This document shows, piece after piece, positions 44,330-56,713 of a stretch of DNA of 64,000 nt. The notes under the pieces were generated by a model, which was not told where the DNA came from, made no database searches, and saw nothing but the letters and a program-made list of their open reading frames with translations. The stretch is from NCBI GenBank assembly GCA_018907035.1, contig JACCIC010000151.1, forward strand, positions 248,001-312,000, written 5' to 3'. Each line of letters begins with the position of its first letter. Within the stretch, counting starts at the first letter, position 1. The DNA comes from Sycobia sp. Sy_11. Its lineage: Eukaryota; Arthropoda; Insecta; Hymenoptera; Epichrysomallidae. The translations under genes and the position numbers were made by a program.

Positions 44330-45720
44330 AGATTGCGTTAGTTTTCTCCAAATGTCTTATTATCAAGGACCGAGCCACCGGGCTGTCCTTTCTGATAGAC
44401 ACCGGCGCGGATGTATCCGTTATACCCGCCGCGAACGTCCACCCCGATCCGTTCCCAGAGCCCTTTATACTCTTTACGACGAACAAATCCACGATTGAAA
44501 CCATCGACACCAAAAAGATGTCCATTAATTTTGGCTTCCGTGACGACCTACAATGCAACTTCATTATAACGAACCTTTCAATTCCGATTATCGGTAGCGA
44601 TTTTTTGGAAAACTTCCACCTTGTGCTGGATCTGAAGCTTAAAAAGCTAACGCGAAAAGATACTGATGAGACCGTTCGATGTAACACGAAAGTTACAAAC
44701 AACTCATCAGTTCACGCGATCAACCCTACTTGACCGTACGCAGCCGTGTTACAGACGGACCCGCCCGTACTAAGGATCGAACAAGCGGAAGATTAAATTG
44801 ATCGTGGCGTTACCACTACATATCAATTACGGACCCCACTCTCAGCCAACGTGCACGACGGTTGAGCCCGGAAAAACTAAAAGCGGCGAAAGCTCAATTC
44901 GAAGAGCTTCTGCAAACAGGCATAATCCGCCTTTCTAAAAGTCCGTGGGCATCTCCAATTCACATGGTCAAAAAGAAAGACGGTGATTAGAGAACTTGCG
45001 GTGATTATAGGAGGCTAAACAATGTTACGAATCCTCACAAATACCCACTGCCCCACCTACAAGATTTCCCTACACTTTTAAACGGAAAATCGGTATTTAC
45101 AAAACTAGATCTTTACAAAGCGTTCTATCAAATCCCCGTAGCAGAGGAGGATAGAGAAAAGACCGTGATGATTTTCGGCTTGTACGAATTTAATGTTATG
45201 TCTTTCGGTTTTAAAAACGCGGCCCAGTCATTTAAGAGATACATAGATTGAGCGTTGGAGGACCTCCGTTGCGCGTTCATTTTTATGGACGATATTTTAA
45301 TCGCCTGATCGCACGAGAAGCAGTATAGAAAAAATCTAGAAACGGTTATGGCGCATCTAAATAAGTTCCAGCTGCGCCTTAACGTAGAAAAAATGTAATC
45401 TCAGTCAGCCGGAGCTGGAATTCTTAGGTCACGTCATAAGCGCGAAAGGATTCAAGCCCACACCGAAAAAGGTGAACGCTGTCCGCATGTTTCCCAGGCC
45501 GAGAAATGCCACAGAGCTGCGCCGTTTGCTCGGCATGGTAAACTTTCACCGCGCGATAATACCACACGCCGTGAAAACTCAGGAACCGCTTCTGAGATAC
45601 CTAAAGGCTGCGACGAAGAAAGATACGCAACTCCTCGAATAGGACACGGCCGGGAACGCCGCGTTCGAAAAATGTAAGGACGAACTCGCGAATGTTTTCG
45701 AAACCGGTTTCTGCCTAACG
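44330..45720 (+). pseudogene. protease and reverse transcriptase of the tRNA-Trp retrotransposon
   Basis: The aspartic protease active site LLIDTGADVSVIPA falls at about 44388-44430, with PIIGSDFLENFHLVLD further on. RT follows: KSPWASPIHMVKKKDGD (near 44935-44987), CGDYRRLNNVTNPHKYPLPH, FTKLDLYKAFYQIPVAEED, SFGFKNAAQSFKRYID and FMDDILIA (near 45284-45308). In-frame stops occur near 44987, 45248, 45307 and 45396, and there is a frame change after. It would be inactive. Confidence 0.92.
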
Positions 45721-46040
45721 ACACCGAAATCCGCTTAGTAACGGACGCATCAGAAATAGCCATGGAAGCCGCTCTCGAACAGAAGACCGGCGATCTTTGG
45801 CAAACTCTCGCTTTCTACAGCAAGAAATTTAACACCGCGCAGTCCAAGTACAGTACGTACGACCGCGAACTCACCGCTATATATTACGCGGTTAAAACAT
45901 TCTTTTATTATCTCGAATGCTGAACTTTCGAGGTAATAACCGATTCCAAGCCTTTCGTCTACGCACTCGCGCAATCGCAGAACAAAGTTCCTGCAATCCG
46001 GTGAAGACAAGTGACGTACCTAAGGCAATTCAACCTACGC
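45720..46040 (+). pseudogene. RNase H remnant of the tRNA-Trp retrotransposon
   Basis: Reads LTDASEIAMEAALEQKTGD, LAFYSKKFNTAQSKYSTYDR, ELTAIYYAVKTFFYYLEC and VITDSKPFVYAL, the usual retrotransposon RNase H order. It ends near 46040 at FNLRITYA. The integrase zinc-binding domain expected next is absent, because the text passes almost at once to the integrase core near 46082. Confidence 0.88.
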
Positions 46041-46081
46041 ATAACTTACGCATTTTATCGCGCCGGGCAGCCGATTCGAGC

Positions 46082-47349
46082 ACGTTCATCTTAACATTGT
46101 GGGACCGTTGTCGAATTACGAAGATTACACGCACCTGCTTACCATGGTAGACAGATATACCAGGTGGCCAGAGGCTGTATCTCTCCGAGACATCACCGCA
46201 CGATTTATCGCGTTCGCGTTTTACAATACGTGGATAGCTAGATTCGATGCGCAGCTTAGAATCACTACCGATCAGGGAACGCAATTCGAAGCACAACTCT
46301 TCAAGGAGTTACTAGATTTTACCAGATGCGAACGAATTCGCACTTCCGCGTACCATCCCACGACGATCGGCATGGTAGAGCAATGGCACTCGGACCTAAA
46401 AGCCGCTTTTAGGTATCATGGCGATGACCCCAAGTGGTCGCGCCTATTACCGACCGTACTACTGGGTCTACGCTCCCGCATACGTATGAGCGTAGGCGCC
46501 TGTCCCGTGGAATACCTGTACGGTACAATGCTCCATGTCCCCGGCGCCTTTTACACCGACCAGGGATACCAGCCCGACGACGGGATATTCCTGACGGAAT
46601 TGAAGGAATTTATGAACCGCATCAAACCCGTACCCGTACAGCACAACGACGCGAGTAAAAGCTTTGTTTACAAAGCACTTCACGATTGCCCCCACGTCAT
46701 TTTACAACGTGGGGCAAAGAAAACACCCCTTCACCTGCCGTACTCGGGACCACATAGAGTGATCGACCGTAGTTACGACGGGAAGGACTTTATCATCGAC
46801 GTAGACGGATCCACGCACACCGTATTTGCGGACCGCGTGAAGTCTGCCTTCTTCATCCAAGAAGAAGATTACGCTGAGAACAGGGAGAGCGACAACAGGC
46901 CGCCTTGGCCACTTATACCGCGCGACACCTCCTTCCATGAGAAATTTCAGCGACTATCGCGTGCTGAATCCTCATCCCCGACAAACAGACTCAGTCGTGA
47001 CGACGCGTCGACAATACATGACGCCGATCACGAGCATGAGACAGTACCCACATCAAACAATAACGAGTTATGGGCTTTGTCGGACGACAACGACGAAATA
47101 TCGCGTACCGCGCAATCACCCCCACCATTCTTTTCGGTTAGATCATTACCACCCGGGGCACAACCACCCGTACGGACACCTATACAAATCACTGCTGTGA
47201 TATCCAGGAAAAGACGGCACAGGCTGAACATATTGCGGCGACGCAAAAGTCGCAAATTAAGTTCTCTTTCCGTAATCAATTTAGGCACCACGTTACCGCA
47301 TAACACTAATTCGAGAAAAAAATTTCAAACATTTGTTACAGGTACGTGA
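46082..47349 (+). CDS. integrase core and C-terminus, long open frame
   Basis: An uninterrupted frame of more than 415 codons. Counting from 46099, the catalytic residues are D18 (MVDRYTRW), D58 (TTDQGTQF) and E94 (GMVEQWHSDL), the D,D(35)E pattern. The C-terminal part has YSGPHRVIDRSYDGKDFIID followed by a hydrophilic tail rich in Ser, Asp and Arg ending near 47349. No Met starts the frame; in the intact element it is part of pol. The N-terminal HHCC domain is deleted and RT upstream is broken, so this is a remnant despite its open frame. Confidence 0.9.
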
Positions 47350-47431
47350 GCCCCTAATCATGCCATCAGAGCGAATACATAAGGAGCTCACTATCCTGAA
47401 AGCATGGGAGTTAAGCTAACCACGTGGCATC

Positions 47432-48272
47432 ATGCGCGCGAGCGCCGAATTAGCAAAAATTCAGCTCGAAGAATTCAAAACGAAACTCGAAGTACGATAC
47501 CACGCGGAAACGATGCCTGTAATCAGGTCAATGCGATTGAGTATGTCGAACGATCGAAGTGACCGCTCATAGAATATACCGTGTTTGATTACCAACAACG
47601 CCCCGGTGTTAGATCTATTTTGATATAACCTCCGGATCCGCGTTAGTCGCAAACGCGTTCGCGAATTCCTTGAGCTCACAATCTCGAAGGCATAGATGGT
47701 GTGTAAGTCAACAACTCAGGAAACAACACAACGGCCGTTTTGCACTGCGCTGACCTCAACAGTTCAGCTGTAATCCAGAGTCTGGCATGTGCAAACGAGC
47801 TCCGTTTTTCGTACAGACGAGGCAAATCCAGCCACGTCAGGGTCATTCCGGACGTTTTCACAGACAAACAAGCCGTAAACCCGCCGGTACCCATTGCGTT
47901 GATTAATTCGCGTATCGCCGTAGCAATAAACTGCTACGACGTCCTAAAAGGAATCACGTCCCGTCTTAACGCGCGCAATTTGTTCAGTTTGTTCGAAGCC
48001 GTGGGAACCCCAAATTGCTTCCGAGGCTTGTTGACAGCATTCGATTCGGGTATCCTCCGTTACAACTCCGCCGAGGCCATCACCACGATGCTAGCCGACG
48101 CCGAGTAATTCCGACTCACCGAGCTGAAGTTCAACACACCCAACAAAAGGGTAAACACTTCAATTATCGCGCGGATACTTCACGTGCAGATCGGTATAGC
48201 GCTCCATAAACCTGTACGTCTGATGCACATCAACTTATCTAAAGTCAACCAGGCTCAAGCAATCCTGGACCT
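47432..48272 (+). pseudogene. third ORF after integrase, 3'-truncated (second copy)
   Basis: A Met at 47432 opens a 46-codon frame with a helical, charged start (ELAKIQLEEFKTKLEVRYHA) that stops at 47572. From about 47710 another frame is open through 48108 and, after one stop, to about 48272. Its C-terminal part (GITSRLNARNLFSLF, NSAEAITTMLADAE, RLMHINLSKVN) matches the LRR-like ORF at 39240 onward. The copy ends at 48272, joined directly to LTR 3, so most of the leucine-rich repeats are deleted. It shows that the ORF sits between integrase and the 3' LTR. Confidence 0.6.
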
Positions 48273-48357
48273 ATAGCTGCGCTATAGTGTAAGTAAGTCT
48301 AGTCGTGGCTTTCTTCATAGAAGCACATACGCGCTTACATATATTCGCAATAAAGTA

Positions 48358-48414
<57 letters not shown>

Positions 48415-48570
48415 AGCTGTAGATTCGTTTTGATTCCGATAAATATCCGATTCAATCCTACTCCCTTAATTTGATTCACGCGTATGTTCGGGCGTGGATT
48501 AAGCCGCTATCGCGGAGTTACGCGGTGGCAAGAATATTTATTAGTAATCTAAATATTCAACATCCCGACA
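48273..48570 (+). repeat. LTR 3, truncated at its left end
   Basis: Lacks about the first 80 bp of the family LTR, starting at ATAGCTGCGCTATAG, and carries a (TA)n expansion at about 48364-48412 that LTRs 1 and 2 do not have. It closes with CATCCCGACA at 48570. No primer-binding site follows, so this is the right end of the composite. Confidence 0.9.
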
Positions 48571-49231
48571 ATTGCATTAGTTTAATTTTATGTGTAAAAT
48601 AAAAGTATTTTGGAAATTAAACTTTTAATTTTTTTAATAGATGAAAATATGATCTCTTATAACGTTTCGAATAATATTTATTTATTATTAATATTTTTAC
48701 GACCTATATGATGACGAATAGATATTTAATATGTAATATATTCTTGCATATTTGAATTTTTATATTTTCCCACCTCGGTACTGCGCATGCAAGTCCGCGT
48801 TTTTTACCGTTACATTTTAAACGTTCCACGAACTTTGTGAAATCTAAATTCAATTTTGGTTGTACTCATAAATATATGTACAAGTTTTTTCCTATAATAC
48901 ATAAATTTATTGTTTAAAAAAAAAGAAAAAGAAAAACTTAAATTTATATTGAGAATCGGTTATTTCCACATATTGAGATTTAAGAATTCTCTGATTTTTT
49001 GAATAATTCAAGGTAAGTTTCTTTAATTATTAAATAATATTGTACTGAATTTAATTCTTAAAAAAGACCACTGAAAGTAGAGTATACACATTTTTGATTT
49101 AGGATTACAATTTTCTGAGACATAATTTCTAAATTCAGTGATTCCATTTCCATTTCGTCGATTTGGAACCTTTTTTAATAATTTCAGGTGAGTGTTTACA
49201 TAATTTTCATCTATTCTAAACATTTTAGAAG

Positions 49232-49277
<46 letters not shown>

Positions 49278-52200
49278 AAATGAAGTAAAACTATATTTGA
49301 ATAACACAATGATTATTTATAAACAATGGCGTAACAATTTATATCTAATGGGTGGTGTTAATATTATATAATTAATATATTAATTAATAATTAAAAAATG
49401 ATAAAAGGAATGTTCTCTATTAAAAAGTAATATTTAACCAAATGTTATAATATTTCTATATAAATTTGGAATAATGAATTGCTGCATTAATATATTTTGA
49501 TTAACTTTAACTAAAATATGTTTGTGCACATGACAACTGCTGTAGGCTCTCTTAAATATGTGATTTCGGAACCGTAGGTGGAAACATCTATGTTTTCTGT
49601 CAATGCACTTGACTTTACCAAAATTATTATAATTTCACTAAAATAAATAATAAGAATTAATTGAATATATGAAAATAACATAAAAATACAGAATATACTA
49701 TTGTCTTTTTCTATTTTTTGTGTGAGCAAATTTACTTATTATTATACTTCAATTAAGCGATTTGAGTAACTTGTTTTTGATTGTAAAAATAACAAATAAA
49801 GATAACATTTCATTACGTACATATAAATATTTTCAAAAATTGAAATAATTTCCATTTCAAATTTTTTAATGGAACATTCAGCACGTGTATATAAATTTCT
49901 CAGCATTATCCTACATTTTAATAATTTAATAGATAAGTTTTATATAATTTGATTATTTCAGAGGCCTAGGAGACTGGAAAATAGATAGACGAAACAAAAG
50001 GACGTACTGAAGCAGGTTTGCATGTATCTATAGTTTATCTGATTTTAACACAAATTAGGATAAATTGTATACAAACAGTACAAAATATTTTTTATACCAT
50101 TGAAATTTTTGAATTAAGTTTATATGGTGATTTTGATTAATTAAATTTCAAATAATATATCCAATGTCTCACAACAGTAAGATTGTCTTAATATTTTTTC
50201 AAAGTTTAAATATTGTTACTCGCTAAAATTTTGAAGTTATTTAATTTGAGTGTCATTTAGATAATTAACATGATTAAATTTTTAATAATTATAGCCGTGT
50301 TGATTAATTTTTTTATATTTGGAATAATTATAATCAGTTACATAACTTATTAATAATCATATATGTTATAGTTTATCATCACAATTATGCTGCTTATACT
50401 AAAAGGAATTTCTCTTCATTCGCATGCAAAAAAAGATGCTTCACATAAATTCAAATAGTTTCATTTTACTTTTTATTATGCCGTATTGTGGATACCATAA
50501 AAACGGTATAGTAAATAATAAATAGTATAAATAAAAATTTAAAAATAATTACTAATAAATTGTAATATATTGTAATATTTTAATATATGTATAAATTAAA
50601 AATTTAATTGTAAATAAAAACTGTTTTGTAATATAATTATATAAAATATAATTGTTTATTTATTTCACAAAAAAAATAAAAATAAAAATAAATTTTAAAT
50701 ACGCGCAGATTTCACGCTTATTAAACCAGCGCAATTTTGCGCGAAATCTACGCGCTTATTGTATGATACCTGGCAAGCAGAAACAGCGATTTCAAGCCGC
50801 TTGCAAGCGCGCAATCTGTCGATAATCTGCGGACTCAATGTTATCTGGGAAAATGTTAGTAACTTACCCATTTTGGATCTAATTCGTTTGGACTATATAT
50901 GGTTATTTGTAGATAAATATGAATATCAACCAAATAGGTGTACATAATCAATCTAAAGGCCATAATAGATTTCGAAAATCCATAAGAATAATTTATAAAA
51001 ATGTTATGATGGTTTAAGAATTTGCAGAAAGTAACAAAATGTAAAGAAATTGTAAAATTATAATAATAATACTTATACAGAATAACATAAACTTACATGT
51101 GCATATATTAAAGAAATATAAAATAAAATAAATCTAAACAAGAGAAATAAATAATTATTTTATTTTTTATTGATATTTATATTTCTATATGTTTTTATTT
51201 ATTAATAATAAATTTTATATCCTTATGTACAGTAATAAGACTGTGATGTGAAGTTAGTTTAGTATTTTATGCCAAACGATGGTTCAAATTAGAGATTGCT
51301 AATCCTTTGGGCAACATTTCAAGATGTTAGGAACCATAGGACCAATACTGATACATAAGCTGACACCATGAAAATATAAGTCCATTTAGTTTTTTCAATC
51401 CATTTACATAAAATGTGGATGATGGATGTTCAGATCAAAACAGAAATTCTTATTGTTACGCAAGTCTTCCATAAAAGAGCTGATATATTTAAATCAATTA
51501 TTCTGTGAATCTATATCTATAGAAGTAATGGAATCATTGGTTTTAATCTTCTAGATTAATATGTACCTGTTTTCTATTACACATGATTATCTACAAGCCT
51601 ATAAATTTATTTTTGGATTACTGAATAGAATAAAACATCAGACGGATAGGATATTGTTAGACTGTATCATGCATACAGATATCTGGATATTTATCCTAAA
51701 TATAACAACAATAATGTGTTTATTCATTTAAGCAAATAATTTTCCAGCTGTAATATTTGCACTGATTTGCTCATTTTTATAGAATTGGTATATAGTAGGT
51801 ATAGAGCCTAAAATTCTATAGTTATGTTATTGTTTCCTTATTATTGCATAATATATTCCTTATTAAGGAATATATTATTAGAACTGATGAGAATCTAAAC
51901 AATATTTTCGAGTAAAGGCTACAGCTACCACAAAATTTGAATAACCATAAATGATTTTTATGGACTAATTGATCACTCTACTCTTGGTTTGCCTTAAAGG
52001 TTGATAATTTCTTATGTCTTCACCTACATTAAAAAAAAGTAAAAATTATAGGAGCTTATTTATACAACTTTAGAATCTTACAATTAAAATTATTTATTGT
52101 AGAAAAGTGATTATATAGAGGCTTTATTTGTATACACAGATAGAGTGTACTTTGCTTGTAAAGATGAATAATATTATTTAAGGTCTATATGTATTCGTAA

Positions 52201-52730
52201 ATATATACTTTAATAAAACTTTAAAATTACTTGTCCTTGATGAGTTGAAATAATAAAACTGTTACTAATTGTATATAATCTATTATTATTCATAAATTAT
52301 TATATATTGTTATGTAATTTATTTATAAAGAATATTTAATTAATATATATATAATAGCCTTTTATTTAGTAATACAATGAAAATATAATTATACACAATG
52401 CATTAATTAATATGGATAAATTTTGTTAATTATAATTAAAAATTTTACTTATGTTGACTGTTCTGAATTAAATTAATACATATTTTTACCAATCTTATAG
52501 TCTATATTAAAATTAAAAATTCTACTTTTTAATTGTCTACTTTTTAACTCTCAACTGTTCTGAATTAAATCAATAAATATTTTACTAACATAGAATAGTA
52601 CTTTTATTATTTTTTTTTACTTATTGTATTTTATTTTTATTTTATTATTAATTTTATTTTATTTTTACTTTTAATTTTCTGACATAATTTATTGTAGTCA
52701 TAAGTTTTATTTCAGATTCTATATTCAGAT
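48571..52730. other. A+T-rich non-coding stretch
   Basis: About 4.2 kb without any element or gene that I can support. It has a (TA)n tract at 49216-49273, a 16-bp imperfect G+C-rich hairpin at 50702-50754, and a 14-bp perfect palindrome (TAATATATTCCTTA, 51849-51862, and its complement to 51877). Short open frames (49023-49307 minus, 50759-50947 plus) have no recognisable domain. Confidence 0.6.
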
Positions 52731-52734
52731 CTTT

Positions 52735-52990
52735 CTAATATATTATATTAGCTAAAATAATGAGTCAGACTGTCCTTGCTTATGTTCACCCCCGAAGAAT
52801 TTGAAATAAAACTTATTAGTTCAATAAATTGTATTAAAATTAAAAATTAAATTAATAATAAAATAAAAATAAGATAATAAATAAAATAAAAAAATAATAA
52901 TATTCTATGTTAGTAAAGGACAACCTGACTGCCCCCACCACCTTATATTTTGAATATATGATTAGTTACACCACTCGGTTTGCACCGAAG
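52735..52990 (-). mobile_element. Penelope-like 3' fragment, minus strand
   Basis: The reverse complement shows TCGGGGGTGAACATAAGCAA and GGACAGTCTGACT (near 52765-52795), the same landmarks as the plus-strand fragments. GGTTGTCCTTTACTAACAT (near 52905-52930) corresponds to the usual CTTTACTAACAAAG segment. It is diverged and lacks the hammerhead-like core. Confidence 0.7.
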
Positions 52991-53639
52991 ACTAATAAAC
53001 AAATGATTGATAAATTGTAAATCAGCTCGTATATTTACGTTAGTTAATCTTTATATTGTATATATTATACTATACTAAATATTTTTCCTCCTATCCAAAG
53101 CTATCGTTTTTTCTCTCCGTCTTTCCCTTTTCCTTCGTTTTGCAATTTTCGAAGTTGGTGTTAACTAATATTAATTTCGGTATAATACGTACAGATAACC
53201 GTATATTGTACGTGCCACAATATAGATGCAAAAATAGTATAATTTATATAATCATATTCATTATAAGTTAATAAAATGCATGGCAATATAGTAACAATTG
53301 ACACATGTAGTGGACTAGCACGTGTTGCTGATAAATTTTGCTTGTAATTTAACTGTAATTTGTATCAGATATAATAAGGAGAGATCGCCGACGCTTATGG
53401 GCCAGACTGCAGTAAAAATTTTCGACTGAAAACGAGGGCCTCTGGCGGCCAAAGCGAGGTACTGGCCGTTTCGTGCGATATTCCAGATGTTGTTTTTCGA
53501 GCTCGTGCGATGGTGCGATCGAGGGGGAAGACGACTGTCTTCGGCGTGTGCAGAGGGAAAACTTGTCGAGACAATAGGCTGGCATCGGGGGGGGGGGGTG
53601 CAATAAAAGATGAGTAGCTTATACTGACCAAAAAGAAAT

Positions 53640-53653
53640 TTTATTGCTGCATG

Positions 53654-53694
<41 letters not shown>

Positions 53695-54535
53695 GCAGCG
53701 GCTAGCAAGCAGCTCGAAGTTTTGAAACCTACAGTAACTTTAAGGAAAACACGCAAACATCAAAGCTGAGAAAATTTCTTATAGCAAAGAGCTACCAAAT
53801 TTTTCAAGTAATCGACTAACGCGATTTTATTAAAATTTTTATATATACATTTTTTAGGATTCTGATTATATATATGGTATTAAAAATTGTTGATAATTTC
53901 AATTTTATAATAAATCACATTAATACCCAGTGAAAATATTGTTTTTCTAACTTAACTCGTAAAATACAAAAAATTCCATTAAATGATGTCACTAAAAGTT
54001 AAAAATCTCATCAAAATACATATTTTTTAATCTATATATATATTTTTTAAATGTTTTTTATTAACAACAATGCACTTCACCGTAATATTCTCATTGACTA
54101 TTTTATATCCTCCGTTAGTTTGAATATATTTTTTTGGGAACTCTTGGTACAGAATTTTAAAATATAAATCAGTATTTTAAATGTATAAATTACTTATTTT
54201 GAATAAATGATTAATTAATAGTATACGAATCAACCCTTTATTTAAATCTACAAAATTGTTTTTCAGTATAGACTTATTTCTATGACTATTATTTGTAAGT
54301 TGCAACAGAATATATGTACGCTTTAAAAAAATTAATTTAACATTGAGACAATATTCATGGCCATGGTCAGCAATTGATTTATGTTTACGAATGCAATAGA
54401 TCTCGAAAAAGCTGCTAATTATAGACTGTAAACTTTTCCAAAAATTATTTGATTACTTTTTATATTTTTGGAGTATCATATCAGAATCTTATATAATCAT
54501 ATTTGACACATAATTACCTTGTATGGAGAAGACAC

Positions 54536-54586
<51 letters not shown>

Positions 54587-55660
54587 GAGGGAATGTGAGA
54601 GCGAGAGGGGGAGGGGAGAAAAGAAAAATCCAAGGGGATTAATATGGATTACTCGATGTTGGTGGGTGTTGCCATATCATGTACCTACATGTATCCCGAG
54701 TGTCCTCTATACTGTTTCGTTTCTTTCTCTCATCTGCTCTCACTGGTTATTACCTGTCCATCTGCACGCACGTTGTACGAGGCCTAGCAGGCAATTTACC
54801 GATATACATGCAACAAATGTTGCCATCATTTTGTTTTTTTTCTTTTTGTTAAATTTTCAGTAAAAAATATCCTATCATTTAATCCTGACCGTATAGAATA
54901 CGTATTCAAAAATTGAAGGCGATCGAAATATTAACTTACATTCAGGAAAAACATGATTTTCTTAAACCAAGAGAATAGATTTTCTTAAGAACAAAAATTC
55001 AGTCAAGTAAATATTTATTTAATTATAATGTTCTAATTACTTAAATTTAGCTCATCATAGTCTAAAAATAAGCATTATCATTTTCTAGAAAACGTTTCTT
55101 TCAAACAAGCTGATCAAAATTAAAATGGAAAACCTGAAATTCTTAAATTTAGTAATCGTATACCTGAACACAATACTTTTGATTCTTTAAAAAAGGCTTT
55201 ACAGAATCAAACTAATATTTTCTAGAAATTAGTATTTAATTGTTTTTATACAGTATATATAGAACAGAGTTACGCAATGCATATATAAATAAATATGTTC
55301 TTAATCTAAGAAAACAAAATTTTGAATCAGAAGATTATTATATTAAAACAAAAAAGTAATGCATTGAATTCAGAAAATTTAATAGCTAGAATTGCAAATA
55401 ATCTAAATACTTAAATTATAGATTGATCAAATTTGTGGTCAAAGATTTTTCTGATACTATCAAAAGAACAATATTATCGAATTAATTATATAAAAAATTC
55501 TTAGTTTAAGAAATAGATTTTTCGAAATAATTGATTAAAATTATATACTGCTGAAATTCTAATATAAAGTAAATATTACTTGATTCAAGAAATTTATGCG
55601 ATTTTCTGTACTAAGTAAATATTTTCATTAACCAAGTAATCGCATAAACTTTAACCAAGT
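53640..55660. other. left flank inside the locus B element, non-coding
   Basis: A+T-rich. Contains a (TA)n tract at about 53660-53688 and a (GA)n tract at 54539-54590 followed by about 200 bp of mixed composition. No match to the right flank (60215-61740) could be seen here, so it probably holds other insertions. Confidence 0.5.
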
Positions 55661-56474
55661 AAGTAGTTACTAAAATAAAGCTTATATTTTCTCAAAAGCA
55701 GAACACAAATATTGGAAATTAAATGAATATTTTCTTATCTAAAGAAAATATTATCTGGAACCAATGATTTCAAATTTGAAATCAGGAAAATAAATTTTTG
55801 GATTAATTAAATATCTCCTAGATTTTTGTCAAAATTTTCTAGAAAATGGGTGAAAATATTTTCTTGAACCAATAACTGAAAATTTTGGAATCAAAATATT
55901 TAGATATTTGATTCAAGCTGACAACATTAAGTGAATATATACTTGGATTAAGAATTTCAATACTTCACTCTAGTAATTTAATTTAAAATGAAGAACTCGA
56001 TTCTTATCTTTAAAAAAATAATTACTTGAAATACATTTTTATTTTCAAAATCATGAAAATTCAAATATGTTAAATGTTTAAAAGTAGTTCATTGATTCAA
56101 AGCATTAGTTTCTTGACTTTAAAAATCAAAAGTTTAAACTAAGCGAATAATTTCTTATATTCTTTTACAATTTATGCGTTAATTTACTTTTATTACATTT
56201 ATTTCAAAATTTCGACCTAACCGGGATTCTATTCGCAGACCTTTGGATTCACAAGCTAACACCTTATTAATTACGCTATCGCAGTGCGCTGTGTGCAATT
56301 ATAAAAATCTTATATATCAATTTTAGATCTCTTATAGTTATACATTATGAAATTCATTTATGGATTGCAATGAATAGTATATGCATTTATATATAATACA
56401 TACTTATATTATAACAATTTATATATGGTTTTGGTTTTAATACTTGATTTCCCACATCTAGATAATATTTTCTT
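55660..56474 (+). repeat. middle inverted repeat, left arm
   Basis: Reverse complement of 59400-60215 by eye at roughly 80-85% identity. Clear anchors are GCAGAACACAAATATTGG near 55699, TCTAGAAAATGGGTGAAA near 55840, CGACCTAACCGGGATTCT near 56212, ACGCTATCGCAGTGCGCTGT near 56274 and CCCACATCTAGATAATATTT near 56451. It includes a tRNA-like stretch (56212-56290). Confidence 0.85.
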
Positions 56475-56710
56475 AAAAGTATTTTTCTTAGGTATAAGAA
56501 GCTGAAAAATAATTCTTTTTTGTATTACTCTATAGCACTGAAAAAATATTTGCTAAGATCAAATGTGGACCGATCACGAGCAATGCAACAATAAGACTAA
56601 AACAAAAAATCGCTGGTGAAAAGTTCAGTAACGTATAGTTTGCTTACAAACTTTGAAATATTTCTTAAAAATAAATCATGATTTTAAAACTTCTTGATAT
56701 TATATATATA
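56460..56710 (+). repeat. 250-bp direct repeat, copy 1
   Basis: AGATAATATTTTCTTAAA through ACTTCTTGATATTATATATA recurs at 57705-57960 (about 90% identical) and partly at 58016-58140. Copies 1 and 2 are separated by the solo LTR. Confidence 0.85.
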
Positions 56711-56713
56711 TAT

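Noticed and set aside
46082..47349. Host gene, because the frame is long and uninterrupted
   Set aside because: It is the integrase core with clear D,D(35)E and lies in a retrotransposon with LTRs, RT and RNase H.
49023..49307. 94-codon minus-strand frame with a fairly diverse composition
   Set aside because: Begins in or near a (TA)n tract, no homology I can recognise, no supporting neighbours; left as unassigned.
54519..54863. 114-codon frame starting in a (GA)n tract
   Set aside because: The Arg-Glu run is translated microsatellite and the rest shows no domain.
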